Positions 25,632 to 36,009 are shown, numbered from the stretch's first letter. The stretch: 64,000 nucleotides of DNA from Streptomyces davaonensis JCM 4913 (GCF_000349325.1 NC_020504.1:9218326-9282325); one strand, 5' to 3'. The notes: generated by a model not told the origin, from the sequence alone. Program-made: numbers and translations.

Positions 25632-25676
25632 GTATACACCACATCTATACATCGCACGTATACATGGCGTGTATAG
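25632..25676. repeat. Four GTATAC-type iterons with 13-bp period
   Basis: Cores begin at 25632 (GTATAC), 25645 (CTATAC), 25658 (GTATAC) and 25671 (GTATAG), exactly 13 bp apart. On the minus strand the unit is TGTATAC plus six variable bases. The array ends 16 bp before the TPR start codon and is strikingly AT-rich for this genome. Such phasing (about 1.2 helical turns) suggests cooperative binding by a repressor or activator, or overlapping -10 elements. Confidence 0.7.
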
Positions 25677-25690
25677 AGCATCGGAAACCA

Positions 25691-25716
25691 GCCCTGGCCC
25701 CCTGTGGGACCAGGGC
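25691..25716. terminator. Hairpin downstream of AIM24 gene
   Basis: GCCCTGG at 25691-25697 pairs with CCAGGGC at 25710-25716 (7 bp, 12-base loop). It lies about 80 bp after the AIM24 stop and before the iteron array, so it may end minus-strand transcripts from AIM24. There is no T-run, so efficiency is uncertain. Confidence 0.4.
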
Positions 25717-25793
25717 GGTGTCATCTGTTGTGGATCAAGACGTGGACGGAGCCGAAGGGGTTGCCCGTGAGGCGCAGATCACCTCACGGGCCG

Positions 25794-26471
25794 TCAGTGC
25801 TGCTGAGTTTTCGGCGGGGTCGCCTCGCTCGGCCGTACGACGACGAAGCCCTCGCCGCTGAGCATCAGCTGGACGGCCTCGCCCGAGCCGCCGCGCAGCA
25901 TCGAGCCGATGGACTGAGAGCGGTGCAGCGAGGTCCCCAGGCCCGCGCTCCAGCCGACCACCGCGTCGGTGTCGACGTAGACCGGATACTGCGCGGACAC
26001 CGGGATCACCAGCGGATTGCCCTCGCAGACCAGACCCAGCCGGCCCTGCCCGGTGAACACGCTGTTGAACAGCCCGCCGCCGGTGATGCCCGCCCCCTTC
26101 ACGGTCGCTATCCGGTACGACAGCGTGGCGTCGAAGCACAGCACGTTACGGCCGTTGACGGTGAACTCGTCGCCGGGGTCGACCTCGACGACGAAGCAGT
26201 TCTGCGCCTCGTGCGCGAACCACGCCTCGCCCTGGCCGCGCACCGCCATCAGCGGCAGACCCTCCCCGGTGACCGCGCGCTTGAGCATGCCGCCCACGCC
26301 CTGGCCCTTGCGCTCGAACTGGAGACTGCCGCGATAGGCGATCATCGCGCCCTGCCGCGCCAGCATTTCGCCGCTCACCGCGTACCGGATGCACTTGGCG
26401 TTCTCGACCGTCATGCCCGGCGCGGTGGCGGGCCGGACCATGTGCTCACTGGAAAACAGGTCACCCTTCAT
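25794..26471 (-). CDS. AIM24 family protein
   Basis: 225 residues, beta-rich double-psi-like AIM24 fold: NAKCIRYAVSGEMLARQGAMIAYRGSL at the start, GEAWFAHEAQNCFVVEVDPGDEF in the middle, and FTGQGRLGLVCEGNPLVIPV near the end. The glycine-rich hinge ITGGGLFNSVFTGQG is characteristic. The bacterial proteins are of unknown biochemical function and are often found with TerD and related stress proteins; here the next gene upstream is a TerD fusion, 56 bp away. No signal peptide; cytoplasmic. Confidence 0.88.
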   Translation of the reverse strand: MKGDLFSSEHMVRPATAPGMTVENAKCIRYAVSGEMLARQGAMIAYRGSLQFERKGQGVGGMLKRAVTGEGLPLMAVRGQGEAWFAHEAQNCFVVEVDPGDEFTVNGRNVLCFDATLSYRIATVKGAGITGGGLFNSVFTGQGRLGLVCEGNPLVIPVSAQYPVYVDTDAVVGWSAGLGTSLHRSQSIGSMLRGGSGEAVQLMLSGEGFVVVRPSEATPPKTQQH

Positions 26472-26526
26472 GACGGCATCGTGTCCCGGACGATGTCCTT
26501 CCGCCCAGATCGCGCCGTACGGTCCG

Positions 26527-27828
26527 TCAGGCGCCGAAGAGTTGGGTCCAGTACGTGCCGGCCGGGCCGCCGCCCGCGAAACCGATGCCGATGTGCGTGA
26601 AGTCGCGCTTGAGGATGTTGGCGCGGTGGCCGGGGCTGTTCATCCAGCCCTCCACGACCTCGGCGGGGGAGCGCTGGCCGCAGGCTATGTTCTCGCCGAT
26701 CGAGCGGCGCCGGGAGCCCGCGGCGGCCGCCCGGTCCCAGGGCTGAGTGCCCTCGGGGGAGGTGTGGGAGTAGAAGGCCCGCGCGACCATGTCCGCGCTG
26801 TGCGCCTGCGCCGCGGTGGTCAGCACCGGGTCCACGGACAGCGGGCGCAGACCGGCCCGGGCGCGCTCGCGGTTGGTGAGGTCCACGACCTCGCCGGTGG
26901 TCCTGGCCAGGTCCCCGGCGGAGAAGGGGCGGGCCCACAGCGCCGTCCAGTACACGTCGCCGGAGTGGGCCGCCGGGACGTACGCCAGTCCGGCGTGGGT
27001 GAACACCGGGTCGTGCAGGGTGCGTCGGGCCTGGTCGGTGCGCAGGCAGTAGTCGACGAAGTCGGCGGGGGTCCGAGGGCCGGACACCAGGTGCTCCCCG
27101 ATGGTGAGATACGCGTATCCGGCGGCCGTGACGCGCTGGTGGACGGAGACACCGTCCCGGCCCTCCACGCCCAGGCGTCCGGCCGCGGCCATGGCGGTGG
27201 CGTGGGCCCGGGCGGCGGAGCAGAGGCGGGCGTCCAGGGTGACGGGTGGTGAACCGGCCCTCGCGCGGGCGGAGTTCACCAGGCCCGCGAAGCCGTCGGG
27301 GTCGGGCGGGGGCGGCGGTGTCGACGGAGACAGTGCCGTGGTGGGTGCGTCGTCGGTGACGTCCACCCCGAAGTCCCGGGCGAGTCCCGCCAGTCCGTCG
27401 GCGTACCCCTGGCCCAGCGCCCGGAGTTTCCAGCCGCCGCCCCGCCGGTACAGCTCCGCGAGCAGCAGCACCGTCTCCTGCCGGGGCCGGGGCGGTGCGA
27501 ACCGGGCGAGGGTGCGGCCGCCCGGGCCGGTGACCTGGAGCGTCGGGGCGGGCAGCGCGCCCAGGGAGGTGCCTGGATCGGCGGGGCTGATGGCGACGGT
27601 CACCCGGGTGGCACCCGGGCGCAGCCGCTCCGGATCCACGGTGAGCGTGTCGCCGTGCAGCCGCGCGCCGGGGACGGCCGGCTGGTTGTAGAAGACGAAG
27701 TCCGCGTCGCCGCGGACCTTGCCGCCGTCGTCCGTGATCAGCGCGGACACATCGAAGGGGCCGGGCACCCGGACGGCCACGGCACCGCCCGGGAGGGGCA
27801 CATTGCCCCCGGGGACCAACTCGCTCAT
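26527..27828 (-). CDS. TerD-CAP-CAP fusion protein
   Basis: 433 residues from ATG 27828. Residues 1-165 are a TerD domain (VPLPGGAVAVRVPGPFDVSAL, ADFVFYNQP, ETVLLLAELYRRGGGWKLRALGQGYADGL), the calcium-binding fold of tellurite and phage stress systems. After a Pro/Ser linker come two CAP/SCP domains: about 198-315 (LVNSARARAGSPPVTLDARL, WTALWARPF) and 320-433 (VVDLTNRERARAGLRPLSV, HTSPEGTQPW, IGENIACG, WMNSPGHRANILKRDFTHIGIG). The second has the complete CAP signature; the first is degenerate. CAP domains are normally secreted, yet there is no signal peptide. AIM24 lies downstream in the same orientation. Function unknown; general stress is the guess. Confidence 0.88.
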   Translation of the reverse strand: MSELVPGGNVPLPGGAVAVRVPGPFDVSALITDDGGKVRGDADFVFYNQPAVPGARLHGDTLTVDPERLRPGATRVTVAISPADPGTSLGALPAPTLQVTGPGGRTLARFAPPRPRQETVLLLAELYRRGGGWKLRALGQGYADGLAGLARDFGVDVTDDAPTTALSPSTPPPPPDPDGFAGLVNSARARAGSPPVTLDARLCSAARAHATAMAAAGRLGVEGRDGVSVHQRVTAAGYAYLTIGEHLVSGPRTPADFVDYCLRTDQARRTLHDPVFTHAGLAYVPAAHSGDVYWTALWARPFSAGDLARTTGEVVDLTNRERARAGLRPLSVDPVLTTAAQAHSADMVARAFYSHTSPEGTQPWDRAAAAGSRRRSIGENIACGQRSPAEVVEGWMNSPGHRANILKRDFTHIGIGFAGGGPAGTYWTQLFGA

Positions 27829-27915
27829 CGGGCCGTCCTGGTGTCGTCGTACGCCTTCCGGTGGCAGGTGTCCGGACAACGCGCGCCGCACCGACAGGGT
27901 TCCCGGCCCGCGGAC

Positions 27916-29190
<1,275 letters not shown>

Positions 29191-29255
29191 TCATTCAGGA
29201 CGTATGAGGGCATGGGTCGCCCGCATGGGGGATGCCCGGGACAGCCGGCGGACGG

Positions 29256-32195
29256 TCAGCCGGAGGCGCTGGGCTCCGGTGTGATCAGCCCTTCGCGGTA
29301 GGCGACGGCCACCGCCTCGCCCCGGCTCGCGGCGCCCAGCTTGGCGAGGATGTTGGAGACATGGACGCTCGCCGTCTTGCCGCTGATGAAGAGCTCCTCG
29401 CCGATCTGCCGGTTGCTGCGGCCCTGGGCCAGCAGACGCAGCACGTCCTGTTCCCGGGCGGTCAGCGGCGAGGTGCGGTCCGCGGCGGACGCGCGGTCCG
29501 CGAGGCGGCCGCGGCGGATCAGGGCGTCCACCCGCTCCAGCAGGGGCCGCGCCCCGAGCCGCACCGCAGTCTCCCGCACCGCGGCCGCCTCCACCGCCGC
29601 CTCCTCGCGCCGCTCGGCCGTCAACAGGGCCTCGGCGAACCGGAGTCGGCAGCGAGCCAGCTCGTACAGGTCGCCGTAGTCGAAGGCCGCCACCGCCCTG
29701 CCCCAGGCCTCCGCGTCGGGACCGGACGTGGCCCGCAGCCACTCGGCCTCGGCGCGCGCCAGCCAGGCCATGCCCTCCGGCCCCTGCGGCGACCGGTCGC
29801 CCCCGCGCACCGCCGAGTCCCGCGCCGACTCCACGAGTTCCGTCGCGATGTCCGCCCAGTGCCGGGCCCCGCCCTCGTCCCCGCCCAGCCGCAGCTCGGC
29901 GGCCCGGTCGGCCACGGCGGACAGCGCCAGCGCGGCCAGCCGCACCGTCACATCGGGGTGCGTCCCCGCCTCGTCGGTGAGGGCCGCGACCGTGGACCGC
30001 ATCCGCTCCACCGCCGCCTCCGGATCGCCCGCCAGCGCGGCGGCGTCGGTCCGTACGATGCCCGCGACCAGCGTGCCCATCCAGTCGAACGGCCCTTCCA
30101 GCAGCACCCGCGACCCCTCGGCGGCGGCCAGGTCGCCGCGCGCGACCGCGACGTACCAGGCGGGCCCCGAGGTGTAGGCGCCCGAGGCCGGAAGCACCTG
30201 CGCGTCGGCGGTGGCGGCCCGCACGCACTCGTCCCAACGGCCCAGCGTGTACAGCAGCACCAGCCGGAGATAGCGCATCTCCAGGGGATACGCCGAGGAC
30301 AGCAGCCCGGCGCGGCGGGCGCGGTCCAGGCCCTCCGTCAGCCAGGGCAGGGACTCCTCCAGCTCACCCGCCTCGAAGTGGCCCATGGCCAGGCTGAACA
30401 GGGCGCGCAGCTCCACCGGCGCGTTGCCCGAACTGCGCGCCAGCTCCCGGGCCTCGCGCAGCCGGGCCCGGTTCTCCGGGCTGCGTCGGCCGGCGCCTTC
30501 GAGAACCGCCAGCGAGATGAGCAGATCGGCTCTGGCGTCGGTGATCGCCAGCTGTTCCGCGACCTTGAGGGCCCGGCGTGCCATCTTCAACGCGGTGTCG
30601 TTCTCCCCGACCTGACGGGCCGCCAGGACATGCGTGGCGGCCGCCCACACCCATGTCGGCGTCGGCGGCTCGGCGGGGATCAGGGCGAGCGCCTCGTTGC
30701 TGTGGGCGTAGGCCGCGCTCAGATTGTCGACGGTGATCAGATTGCCCGCGAGGGTGTAGCGGACCCGGGCGGCGAGTTCCGAGTTCTCCTCCTGGTCGAC
30801 GCCCGCGAGCGCGGACCGGGTCAGCGCGACCGCGCGATGCGCCGCACCGGCGTGCGCCGCCGCCGAGGAAGCGCGCAGGGTGAGGGCCACCCGGTCGCCG
30901 TGCTCGCCAGAGGGCCGCGCGGCCGGATCCACCGACGGCCACAGATCGAGGGCGGTCTCCAGATGCCGTAGCTCCTCGGCGGGCGCGCCGACCCGGCCGG
31001 CGTGGTCGGCGGCTTCCAGCGAGGCGGTGAGCGCCTCGGCCAGGTCATGGCTCTCGCGGTAGTGGTGGGCGCGTTCGGCGGCGGTCTCGGCGCGCCGGGG
31101 CCGGGCGGCGAGCAGCCCGGCGAACGCGCCGTGCAGCCGGGCCCGTTCGCCGGGCAGCAGATCGGCGTAGACCGCCTCACGGGCCAGGGCGTGCCGGAAG
31201 GCGTACGTGTCGCCGTCCCCGGGGACCAGCAGTTGCCGTCCCAGGGCCTCGCGCAGGGCCGACTCCAGCTCCTCCTCGGGCAGCCCCACGGCCTCCCGCA
31301 GCAGATCGTGCTCCACCCGGCGCCCGGCGACCGCGGCGGTACGCAGCACCTGCTGGGCCGTGTCGGACAGTTGCTCGAAGCGGATCAGCAGGACGTCGGC
31401 CAGACCGCTCGGCACGCCGCCGGCCTCGGTGTCGGTGGCCGCGAGGAGTTCCTCGGCGTAGAAGGCGTTGCCCTCGGCGCGCTCGACGATCCGGCGGACC
31501 GTGGTCTCCGGCAGCGGCCGCACCTCCAGCGCCCGCACCAGCCGGGCCACCTCGGAGTCGGCGAGCGGCCGCAGCTCCAGGCGCTCCACCGAGGGCAGCC
31601 GTACCAGTTCGGCCAGCAGGGGGCGCAAGGGGTGGCGGCGGTGCAGATCGTCCGCGCGATAGGAGGCCACCACGGCGACTCCGCCCGCCGGGCGCTGGAG
31701 CACACCGCGGCTGAGCAGGAACCGCAGCAGATCCCGCGAGGACTGGTCGGCCCAGTGCAGATCCTCCAGGACGAGCAGCAGCGGAGCCACGTCCGCCAGG
31801 TCGGCCAGCAGCCCGGCCATCCCCTCGAACAACTGGAGCCGTGAGTCCCGCGCCGCGTCCGTACCGCCGCCCAGCATCCGGTCGACCACCGGATGAGCCG
31901 CCAGCACCTCGGCGAACCGCACGTCACCGGCCACCACTCCGAGCACCTCGGTGAACGGCAGATACGGCAGCCCGACATCCCCCAGATCGACACAGTGCCC
32001 GGTCAACACGGTCATCCCGTCCCGAGCGGCCCGCGCGGCGACCTCGTCCAGCACCCGAGTCTTACCGACCCCCGCGTCCCCGGCGACGAGCACAGCCCGA
32101 GCCTCACCGGAACGGGCGCGCTCCAGCACACCGAGAAGCCGGTCGAGTTCGTGATCCCGGCCGATGAGCGGAGCGGAGGTTATGTTCTGCGTCAC
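29256..32195 (-). CDS. LAL-type large LuxR family ATP-binding regulator
   Basis: 979 residues. N-terminal AAA-like ATPase: PLIGRDHELDRLL, Walker A GDAGVGKT (39-46) and Walker B LLLVLEDLHWAD (about 150). The middle 500 residues are Ala/Leu/Arg helices with TPR character (LAARQVGENDTALKMARRALKVAEQLA). The C-terminus is a LuxR helix-turn-helix, LTAREQDVLRLLAQGRSNRQIGEEL, followed by SVHVSNILAKLGAASRGEAV. This is the MalT/LAL layout, a large inducer-responsive activator often found in antibiotic clusters; here no biosynthetic cluster is adjacent, so it may act in trans. Expression may be monocistronic. Ligand unknown. Confidence 0.92.
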   Translation of the reverse strand: MTQNITSAPLIGRDHELDRLLGVLERARSGEARAVLVAGDAGVGKTRVLDEVAARAARDGMTVLTGHCVDLGDVGLPYLPFTEVLGVVAGDVRFAEVLAAHPVVDRMLGGGTDAARDSRLQLFEGMAGLLADLADVAPLLLVLEDLHWADQSSRDLLRFLLSRGVLQRPAGGVAVVASYRADDLHRRHPLRPLLAELVRLPSVERLELRPLADSEVARLVRALEVRPLPETTVRRIVERAEGNAFYAEELLAATDTEAGGVPSGLADVLLIRFEQLSDTAQQVLRTAAVAGRRVEHDLLREAVGLPEEELESALREALGRQLLVPGDGDTYAFRHALAREAVYADLLPGERARLHGAFAGLLAARPRRAETAAERAHHYRESHDLAEALTASLEAADHAGRVGAPAEELRHLETALDLWPSVDPAARPSGEHGDRVALTLRASSAAAHAGAAHRAVALTRSALAGVDQEENSELAARVRYTLAGNLITVDNLSAAYAHSNEALALIPAEPPTPTWVWAAATHVLAARQVGENDTALKMARRALKVAEQLAITDARADLLISLAVLEGAGRRSPENRARLREARELARSSGNAPVELRALFSLAMGHFEAGELEESLPWLTEGLDRARRAGLLSSAYPLEMRYLRLVLLYTLGRWDECVRAATADAQVLPASGAYTSGPAWYVAVARGDLAAAEGSRVLLEGPFDWMGTLVAGIVRTDAAALAGDPEAAVERMRSTVAALTDEAGTHPDVTVRLAALALSAVADRAAELRLGGDEGGARHWADIATELVESARDSAVRGGDRSPQGPEGMAWLARAEAEWLRATSGPDAEAWGRAVAAFDYGDLYELARCRLRFAEALLTAERREEAAVEAAAVRETAVRLGARPLLERVDALIRRGRLADRASAADRTSPLTAREQDVLRLLAQGRSNRQIGEELFISGKTASVHVSNILAKLGAASRGEAVAVAYREGLITPEPSASG

Positions 32196-32322
32196 CGCTT
32201 AATCCTAGGCACGCTGGTCCGACCTTAGGGGCGCGGGACTGTGCTCATATGCGGCTCCGCCGCGTGGGCGCGACCGGCCACGATGAACCGGCACCCGCCA
32301 ACGCGCCGGTGTCCGCACCCGA

Positions 32323-32673
32323 TCAGGCGCCCCGCAACACCTGAGCCCAGTCATCAGGCACCCGCCCTGCAGGCCCCGGCGAAGGCTGATCCGCAGGGTG
32401 AGCGACCGGAGCCGCCAGCTCCGGCCCCGACTCGTACATATCGGAGCTGCTGTAGTCCCAGAACCACCCCTCACCCGGCTCAAAACTCTGCACGATGGGA
32501 TGCCCCGTCGCCTTGAAGTGCGCGGTCGCGTGCTTCGCGGGCGAGGAGTCACAGCACCCAATGTGCCCGCACTGCGCGCACCGGCGCAGATGGAACCACC
32601 ACCCCCCGACCTCGTCGCACTCCACGCACCCGGTACCGCTGGGCGGGACGCTGGGATCGATGCCGTCGGTCAT
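32323..32673 (-). CDS. UBP-type zinc finger protein
   Basis: 116 residues. The zf-UBP pattern is clear: Cys16/Cys19 (GCVECDE), Cys32/Cys35 (RRCAQCGHIGC), Cys40, His48, His52 and His58 (KHATAHFKATGHPIV), then the Trp-rich EGWFWDYSS end. In eukaryotes the domain binds the ubiquitin C-terminus; bacteria lack ubiquitin and its role there is open. It is the third gene of the operon with the flavin response regulator and cNMP kinase, sharing an ATGA overlap with the kinase, so it likely belongs to that signalling unit. The C-terminal 40 residues look disordered. Confidence 0.9.
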   Translation of the reverse strand: MTDGIDPSVPPSGTGCVECDEVGGWWFHLRRCAQCGHIGCCDSSPAKHATAHFKATGHPIVQSFEPGEGWFWDYSSSDMYESGPELAAPVAHPADQPSPGPAGRVPDDWAQVLRGA

Positions 32674-34133
32674 GCGGACTCCTCAGAGTTCTCGTTCTCG
32701 GCGTTCTCCGCGGCGGTCAGCGGCAACAGCACCTGGAATCGGGTGTCGCCCGGCTCGGACTCGACCTGGAGCGCGCCGTGGTGCTTGTTGACCACGATCC
32801 GCCAGGAGATGTCCAGACCGAGCCCCGTGCCCTCGCCCACCGGCTTCGTGGTGAAGAAGGGATCGAAGATCCGGCTGCGGATGTCCGCCGGGATCCCCAC
32901 GCCGGTGTCGCCGAACTCCACCAGCAGCCGGTCGTGGTCCCGTGCCGTCCGCACGGTCAACGTCCCTTCCCCGCCCGCGCTCTTGATGGCGGAGACCGCG
33001 TTGTCGATGAGGTTCGTCCACACCTGGTTGAGCTCCGCCGGGTACGCGGGGATCTCCGGGAGGGTGCGGTCGTACTCCTTGAGGACCTTGATCGGGCCGA
33101 TCTTCCCGGAGAGCATCAGCAGGGTGCTGTCGAGGAGTTCATGGACGTCGACGCTGCGGTAGGGGGCGCGGTCGAGCTGCGAGTACTGCTTGGCGGCGTC
33201 GACCAGGTGCGAGATACGGGTGGTGGAGTCCTCGATCTCGCTCATCAACAGCTCGGTCTCGACCGTGTAGTTGAGCCAGCCGATCGCCCCCGCCAGGACG
33301 TCCTCCTCCACGGCCGCCGCGACCTGCTCCAGCCAGTCGACGTCCAGACCGGCCTGGACGAAGGTCGGGGCGAGCCGCCAGCCGTCCGGGATGTCGTGGT
33401 CGTCGAGCCAGTCGGTGAGCGCGTCCTCGCGGTCGGAGGCCTCCAGCGGGCTCAACGCGGGCGCCTTGCCGACGAGTTCGGCGGTGCGCTCCTGGATGTC
33501 GATGAGACCGGCCAGGCTCTCCCGCGGATAGGGGCCGGAGGCGATCATCGCCAGCTTGTGCCGCATCTTCGCCACTCGCTCGCGCAGGGTGGAGGTGGCG
33601 CGTACGGCCGCCGCCGCGGGGTTGTTCAGCTCATGGGTGAGCCCGGCCGACAACGAGCCGAGCGCCAGTAGCCGTTCACGCTGCCCGATGACGGTCTGGG
33701 TGGCTTTCGAGCCGAAGAAGAGCCCCTCCAGCAGATGCACCGCCATCGGGAACCACTCCTGCATGATGGCCGCGAAGGTGTCGGCGGGCAGCACGAAGAA
33801 CCGGGTCGGCTCCGTCACCCGCATGGAGTTGTTGTAGACCTGCCGCGCCCGGTCCCCGAGATAGGCCTGCATCGCCCCCGAGTACACCCCGGGCTGGGAG
33901 TTGCGGATCACCTCCACGTCGTCCCCGCCGACCCGGCGGGACAGCACCACGGTGCCCTCGACCATGACGTAGAAACAGGTCGCCGGATCGCCCTCGGCGT
34001 ACACCGGACCCGGCTCGAACCGCTCCACCCGGCCCTCGGCGCACAGTCGGCCGAGCTGCTCGGGGGTGAGCTTCTCGAACAGGAACAGCGAGCTGATCTC
34101 CGCCGGGCTGCACGGCATGGGCTGTCCGCTCAC
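32670..34133 (-). CDS. Histidine kinase with N-terminal cyclic-nucleotide-binding domain
   Basis: 487 residues, no membrane segment. Residues 10-135 are a cNMP-binding beta-roll (FEPGPVYAEGDPATCFYVMVEGTVVLSRR, then NSQPGVYSGAM). The phosphoacceptor is His167 in LSAGLTHELNNPAAAAVRA, and the HATPase_c domain has NQVWTNLIDNAVSAIK, FGDTGVGIP and GEGTGLGLDISWRIV. So it is a cytoplasmic kinase that may sense cyclic nucleotides or a redox partner. ATGA overlaps on both sides (34130-34133 and 32670-32673) tie it to the flavin response regulator and UBP protein; it presumably phosphorylates Asp68 of the former. The long insert between H-box and ATPase (about 190-320) is of unknown role. Confidence 0.92.
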   Translation of the reverse strand: MSGQPMPCSPAEISSLFLFEKLTPEQLGRLCAEGRVERFEPGPVYAEGDPATCFYVMVEGTVVLSRRVGGDDVEVIRNSQPGVYSGAMQAYLGDRARQVYNNSMRVTEPTRFFVLPADTFAAIMQEWFPMAVHLLEGLFFGSKATQTVIGQRERLLALGSLSAGLTHELNNPAAAAVRATSTLRERVAKMRHKLAMIASGPYPRESLAGLIDIQERTAELVGKAPALSPLEASDREDALTDWLDDHDIPDGWRLAPTFVQAGLDVDWLEQVAAAVEEDVLAGAIGWLNYTVETELLMSEIEDSTTRISHLVDAAKQYSQLDRAPYRSVDVHELLDSTLLMLSGKIGPIKVLKEYDRTLPEIPAYPAELNQVWTNLIDNAVSAIKSAGGEGTLTVRTARDHDRLLVEFGDTGVGIPADIRSRIFDPFFTTKPVGEGTGLGLDISWRIVVNKHHGALQVESEPGDTRFQVLLPLTAAENAENENSEESA

Positions 34134-35806
34134 GACTGCTCCAGATAACGGTGGACGAGCATCACGGCCATCGCTCCCTCTCCGACCGCGGAGGCGACGC
34201 GCTTGGCGGACTCGGCGCGCGCGTCACCGGCCACGAACACGCCGGGCACATTCGTCTCCAGGTGGTACGGCGGCCGGTCCAGCTCCCAGTCCGCGGGGGG
34301 CCGTCCGTCGGGGGTGAGGTCGGGTCCTGTGAGGATGAAGCCGTTGCCGTCGCGCAGCACGGTGCCGTCCAGCCAGTCGGTCAGCGGGGCCGCGCCGATG
34401 AACACGAACAGCCACTGGGCGTCGACGAGTTCGCTCTCCCCGGTCTCCGTGTCACGCAGGCTGAGCTGTTCGAGGTGGCCGTCGCCGTGGGCGGCCTCGA
34501 CGACCGTGCGCGGACGGACGGAGATGTTGGGCGCCTCGTTGATCTGCTGGATCAGGTAGTGCGACATCGACGCCGACAGATCGGCGCCGCGCACCAGCAG
34601 CGTCACCGACTTGGCGCCCTTGGACAGGTACATCGCCGCCTGGCCGGCGGAGTTGGCGCCGCCGACGATGTACACGTCGTGTCCCTGGCAGGAGGGCGCC
34701 TCGGTCAGCGCCGAGCCGTAGAAGACGCCGCAGCTGGTCAGTTCGGCGCAGCCCGGTGCCTGGAGCTGGCGGTAGGAGACCCCGGTCGCCAGGATCACGC
34801 TGTGCGCGGCGATGGCCGAGCCGTCGGAGAACCGCACGACGCGCGCGGCGCCGCTGATCTCCAGGCCGGTGACCTCGCGCGCGGTGAGGACCTCGGCGCC
34901 GAACTTGGCGGCCTGACGGCGGGCCCGGTCGGTGAGCTGGGCGCCGGAGACGCCGTCGGGGAAGCCCAGGTAGTTCTCGATGCGCGAGCTCTGCCCGGCC
35001 TGTCCGCCGGTCGCCGACCGCTCCACCAGCACCGTCCGCAGCCCCTCGGACGCCCCGTACACCGCGGCCCCGAGCCCCGCCGGACCGCCGCCGATCACCA
35101 CCAGGTCGTAGAAGTCGGCGGTCGGCGTGGTCGCGAGGCCCACGTGCGAGGCGAGCTCCGGCACGTCCGGCTCGACCAGCGGCGTCCCCTCCGGGGTGAT
35201 CACCAGCGGCAGCCGCTGTCCGTCCTGCCCGGCCGCGGCGAGCAGCCGCCGCCCCTCCGGCTCGTCCGCCGAGTACCAGCGGTAGGGCACCTGGTTACGG
35301 GCCAGGAACTCCCGTACGTCCGACGAGCGGGCCGACCAGCGGTGCCCGACGACCTTGGTGGCGGGCACCGGCCGGTAGTCACTGCACCGCCAGGCCTCCA
35401 GTAGATCGTCCAGGACCGGATAGAGCTTCTCCTCCGGCGGATCCCAGGGCTTGAGCAGATAGTGATCCAGGTCGACGACATTGATGGCGTCGATGGCCGC
35501 GCCGGTGTCGGCGTACGCGGTGAGCAGGATCCGCCGGGCGCCGGGATGGATGTCCATGGCCTGCTCGAGGAACTCGATGCCGTTCATCTGCGGCATCCGG
35601 TAGTCGGCGAGGATCACGGCCACCAGGTCGCCGCGCAGCTTCAGCTCCCGCAGCGCCTCCAGCGCGGACTCACCGGACTCCGCGCGCACGATCCGGTACG
35701 ACTCGCCGTACCGCCGCCGCAGGTCCCGCGCGACGGCGCGGGAGACCCCCGGGTCGTCGTCCACGGTCAGGATGACGGTCCGCGCCGATTCGGCGGCCTG
35801 TGCCAT
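34130..35806 (-). CDS. Response-regulator receiver fused to thioredoxin-reductase-like flavoenzyme
   Basis: 558 residues from ATG 35806 behind GGGAG. Residues 8-130 are a receiver: TVDDDP acids, phosphoacceptor Asp68 in VILADYRMPQMNG, Thr in LLTAYAD, Lys in YLLKPWDPPEE. Residues 155-235 are a thioredoxin-like region, then FAD-binding VVIGGGPAGLGAAVYGASEG and an NADPH site IVGGANSAGQAAMYLS, with GVFVAGDARAESAKRVA near the end. The family CxxC disulfide is absent; the region reads TSCGVFYGSA, so classical thioredoxin reduction is unlikely. First gene of a translationally coupled three-gene operon, divergent from the SDR gene. Phosphorylation probably controls the flavin domain. Confidence 0.92.
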   Translation of the reverse strand: MAQAAESARTVILTVDDDPGVSRAVARDLRRRYGESYRIVRAESGESALEALRELKLRGDLVAVILADYRMPQMNGIEFLEQAMDIHPGARRILLTAYADTGAAIDAINVVDLDHYLLKPWDPPEEKLYPVLDDLLEAWRCSDYRPVPATKVVGHRWSARSSDVREFLARNQVPYRWYSADEPEGRRLLAAAGQDGQRLPLVITPEGTPLVEPDVPELASHVGLATTPTADFYDLVVIGGGPAGLGAAVYGASEGLRTVLVERSATGGQAGQSSRIENYLGFPDGVSGAQLTDRARRQAAKFGAEVLTAREVTGLEISGAARVVRFSDGSAIAAHSVILATGVSYRQLQAPGCAELTSCGVFYGSALTEAPSCQGHDVYIVGGANSAGQAAMYLSKGAKSVTLLVRGADLSASMSHYLIQQINEAPNISVRPRTVVEAAHGDGHLEQLSLRDTETGESELVDAQWLFVFIGAAPLTDWLDGTVLRDGNGFILTGPDLTPDGRPPADWELDRPPYHLETNVPGVFVAGDARAESAKRVASAVGEGAMAVMLVHRYLEQS

Positions 35807-35932
35807 ACGTCTCCCACCCCGAGAGGTCCGTTGCTCCGGCGCGACGACGACCGCCGCCGTGCCGACAGGTGCCATCGTATGTTCGATCGTGTCACTTCGC
35901 TCAGGTATGCCCGAGGCGGTCCCGGCCGCGGC

Positions 35933-35959
35933 TGTCACAGACCCGCACACTGTCCGGTC
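35933..35959 (+). promoter_or_regulatory. Candidate ECF41 sigma promoter
   Basis: TGTCACA at 35933-35939 matches the ECF41 -35 element I recall; 16 bases later GGTC (35956-35959) differs by one base from the expected CGTC. It faces the SDR/epimerase gene with a leader of about 45 bases. That gene is the kind of neighbour ECF41 factors control, and the sigma gene lies at 36787. I saw no such site before the sigma operon. Confidence 0.55.
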
Positions 35960-36009
35960 CTTCTGGTGTGCGCGACCGCGCACCGCGAGAACGGCTGACG
36001 GAGACATTG

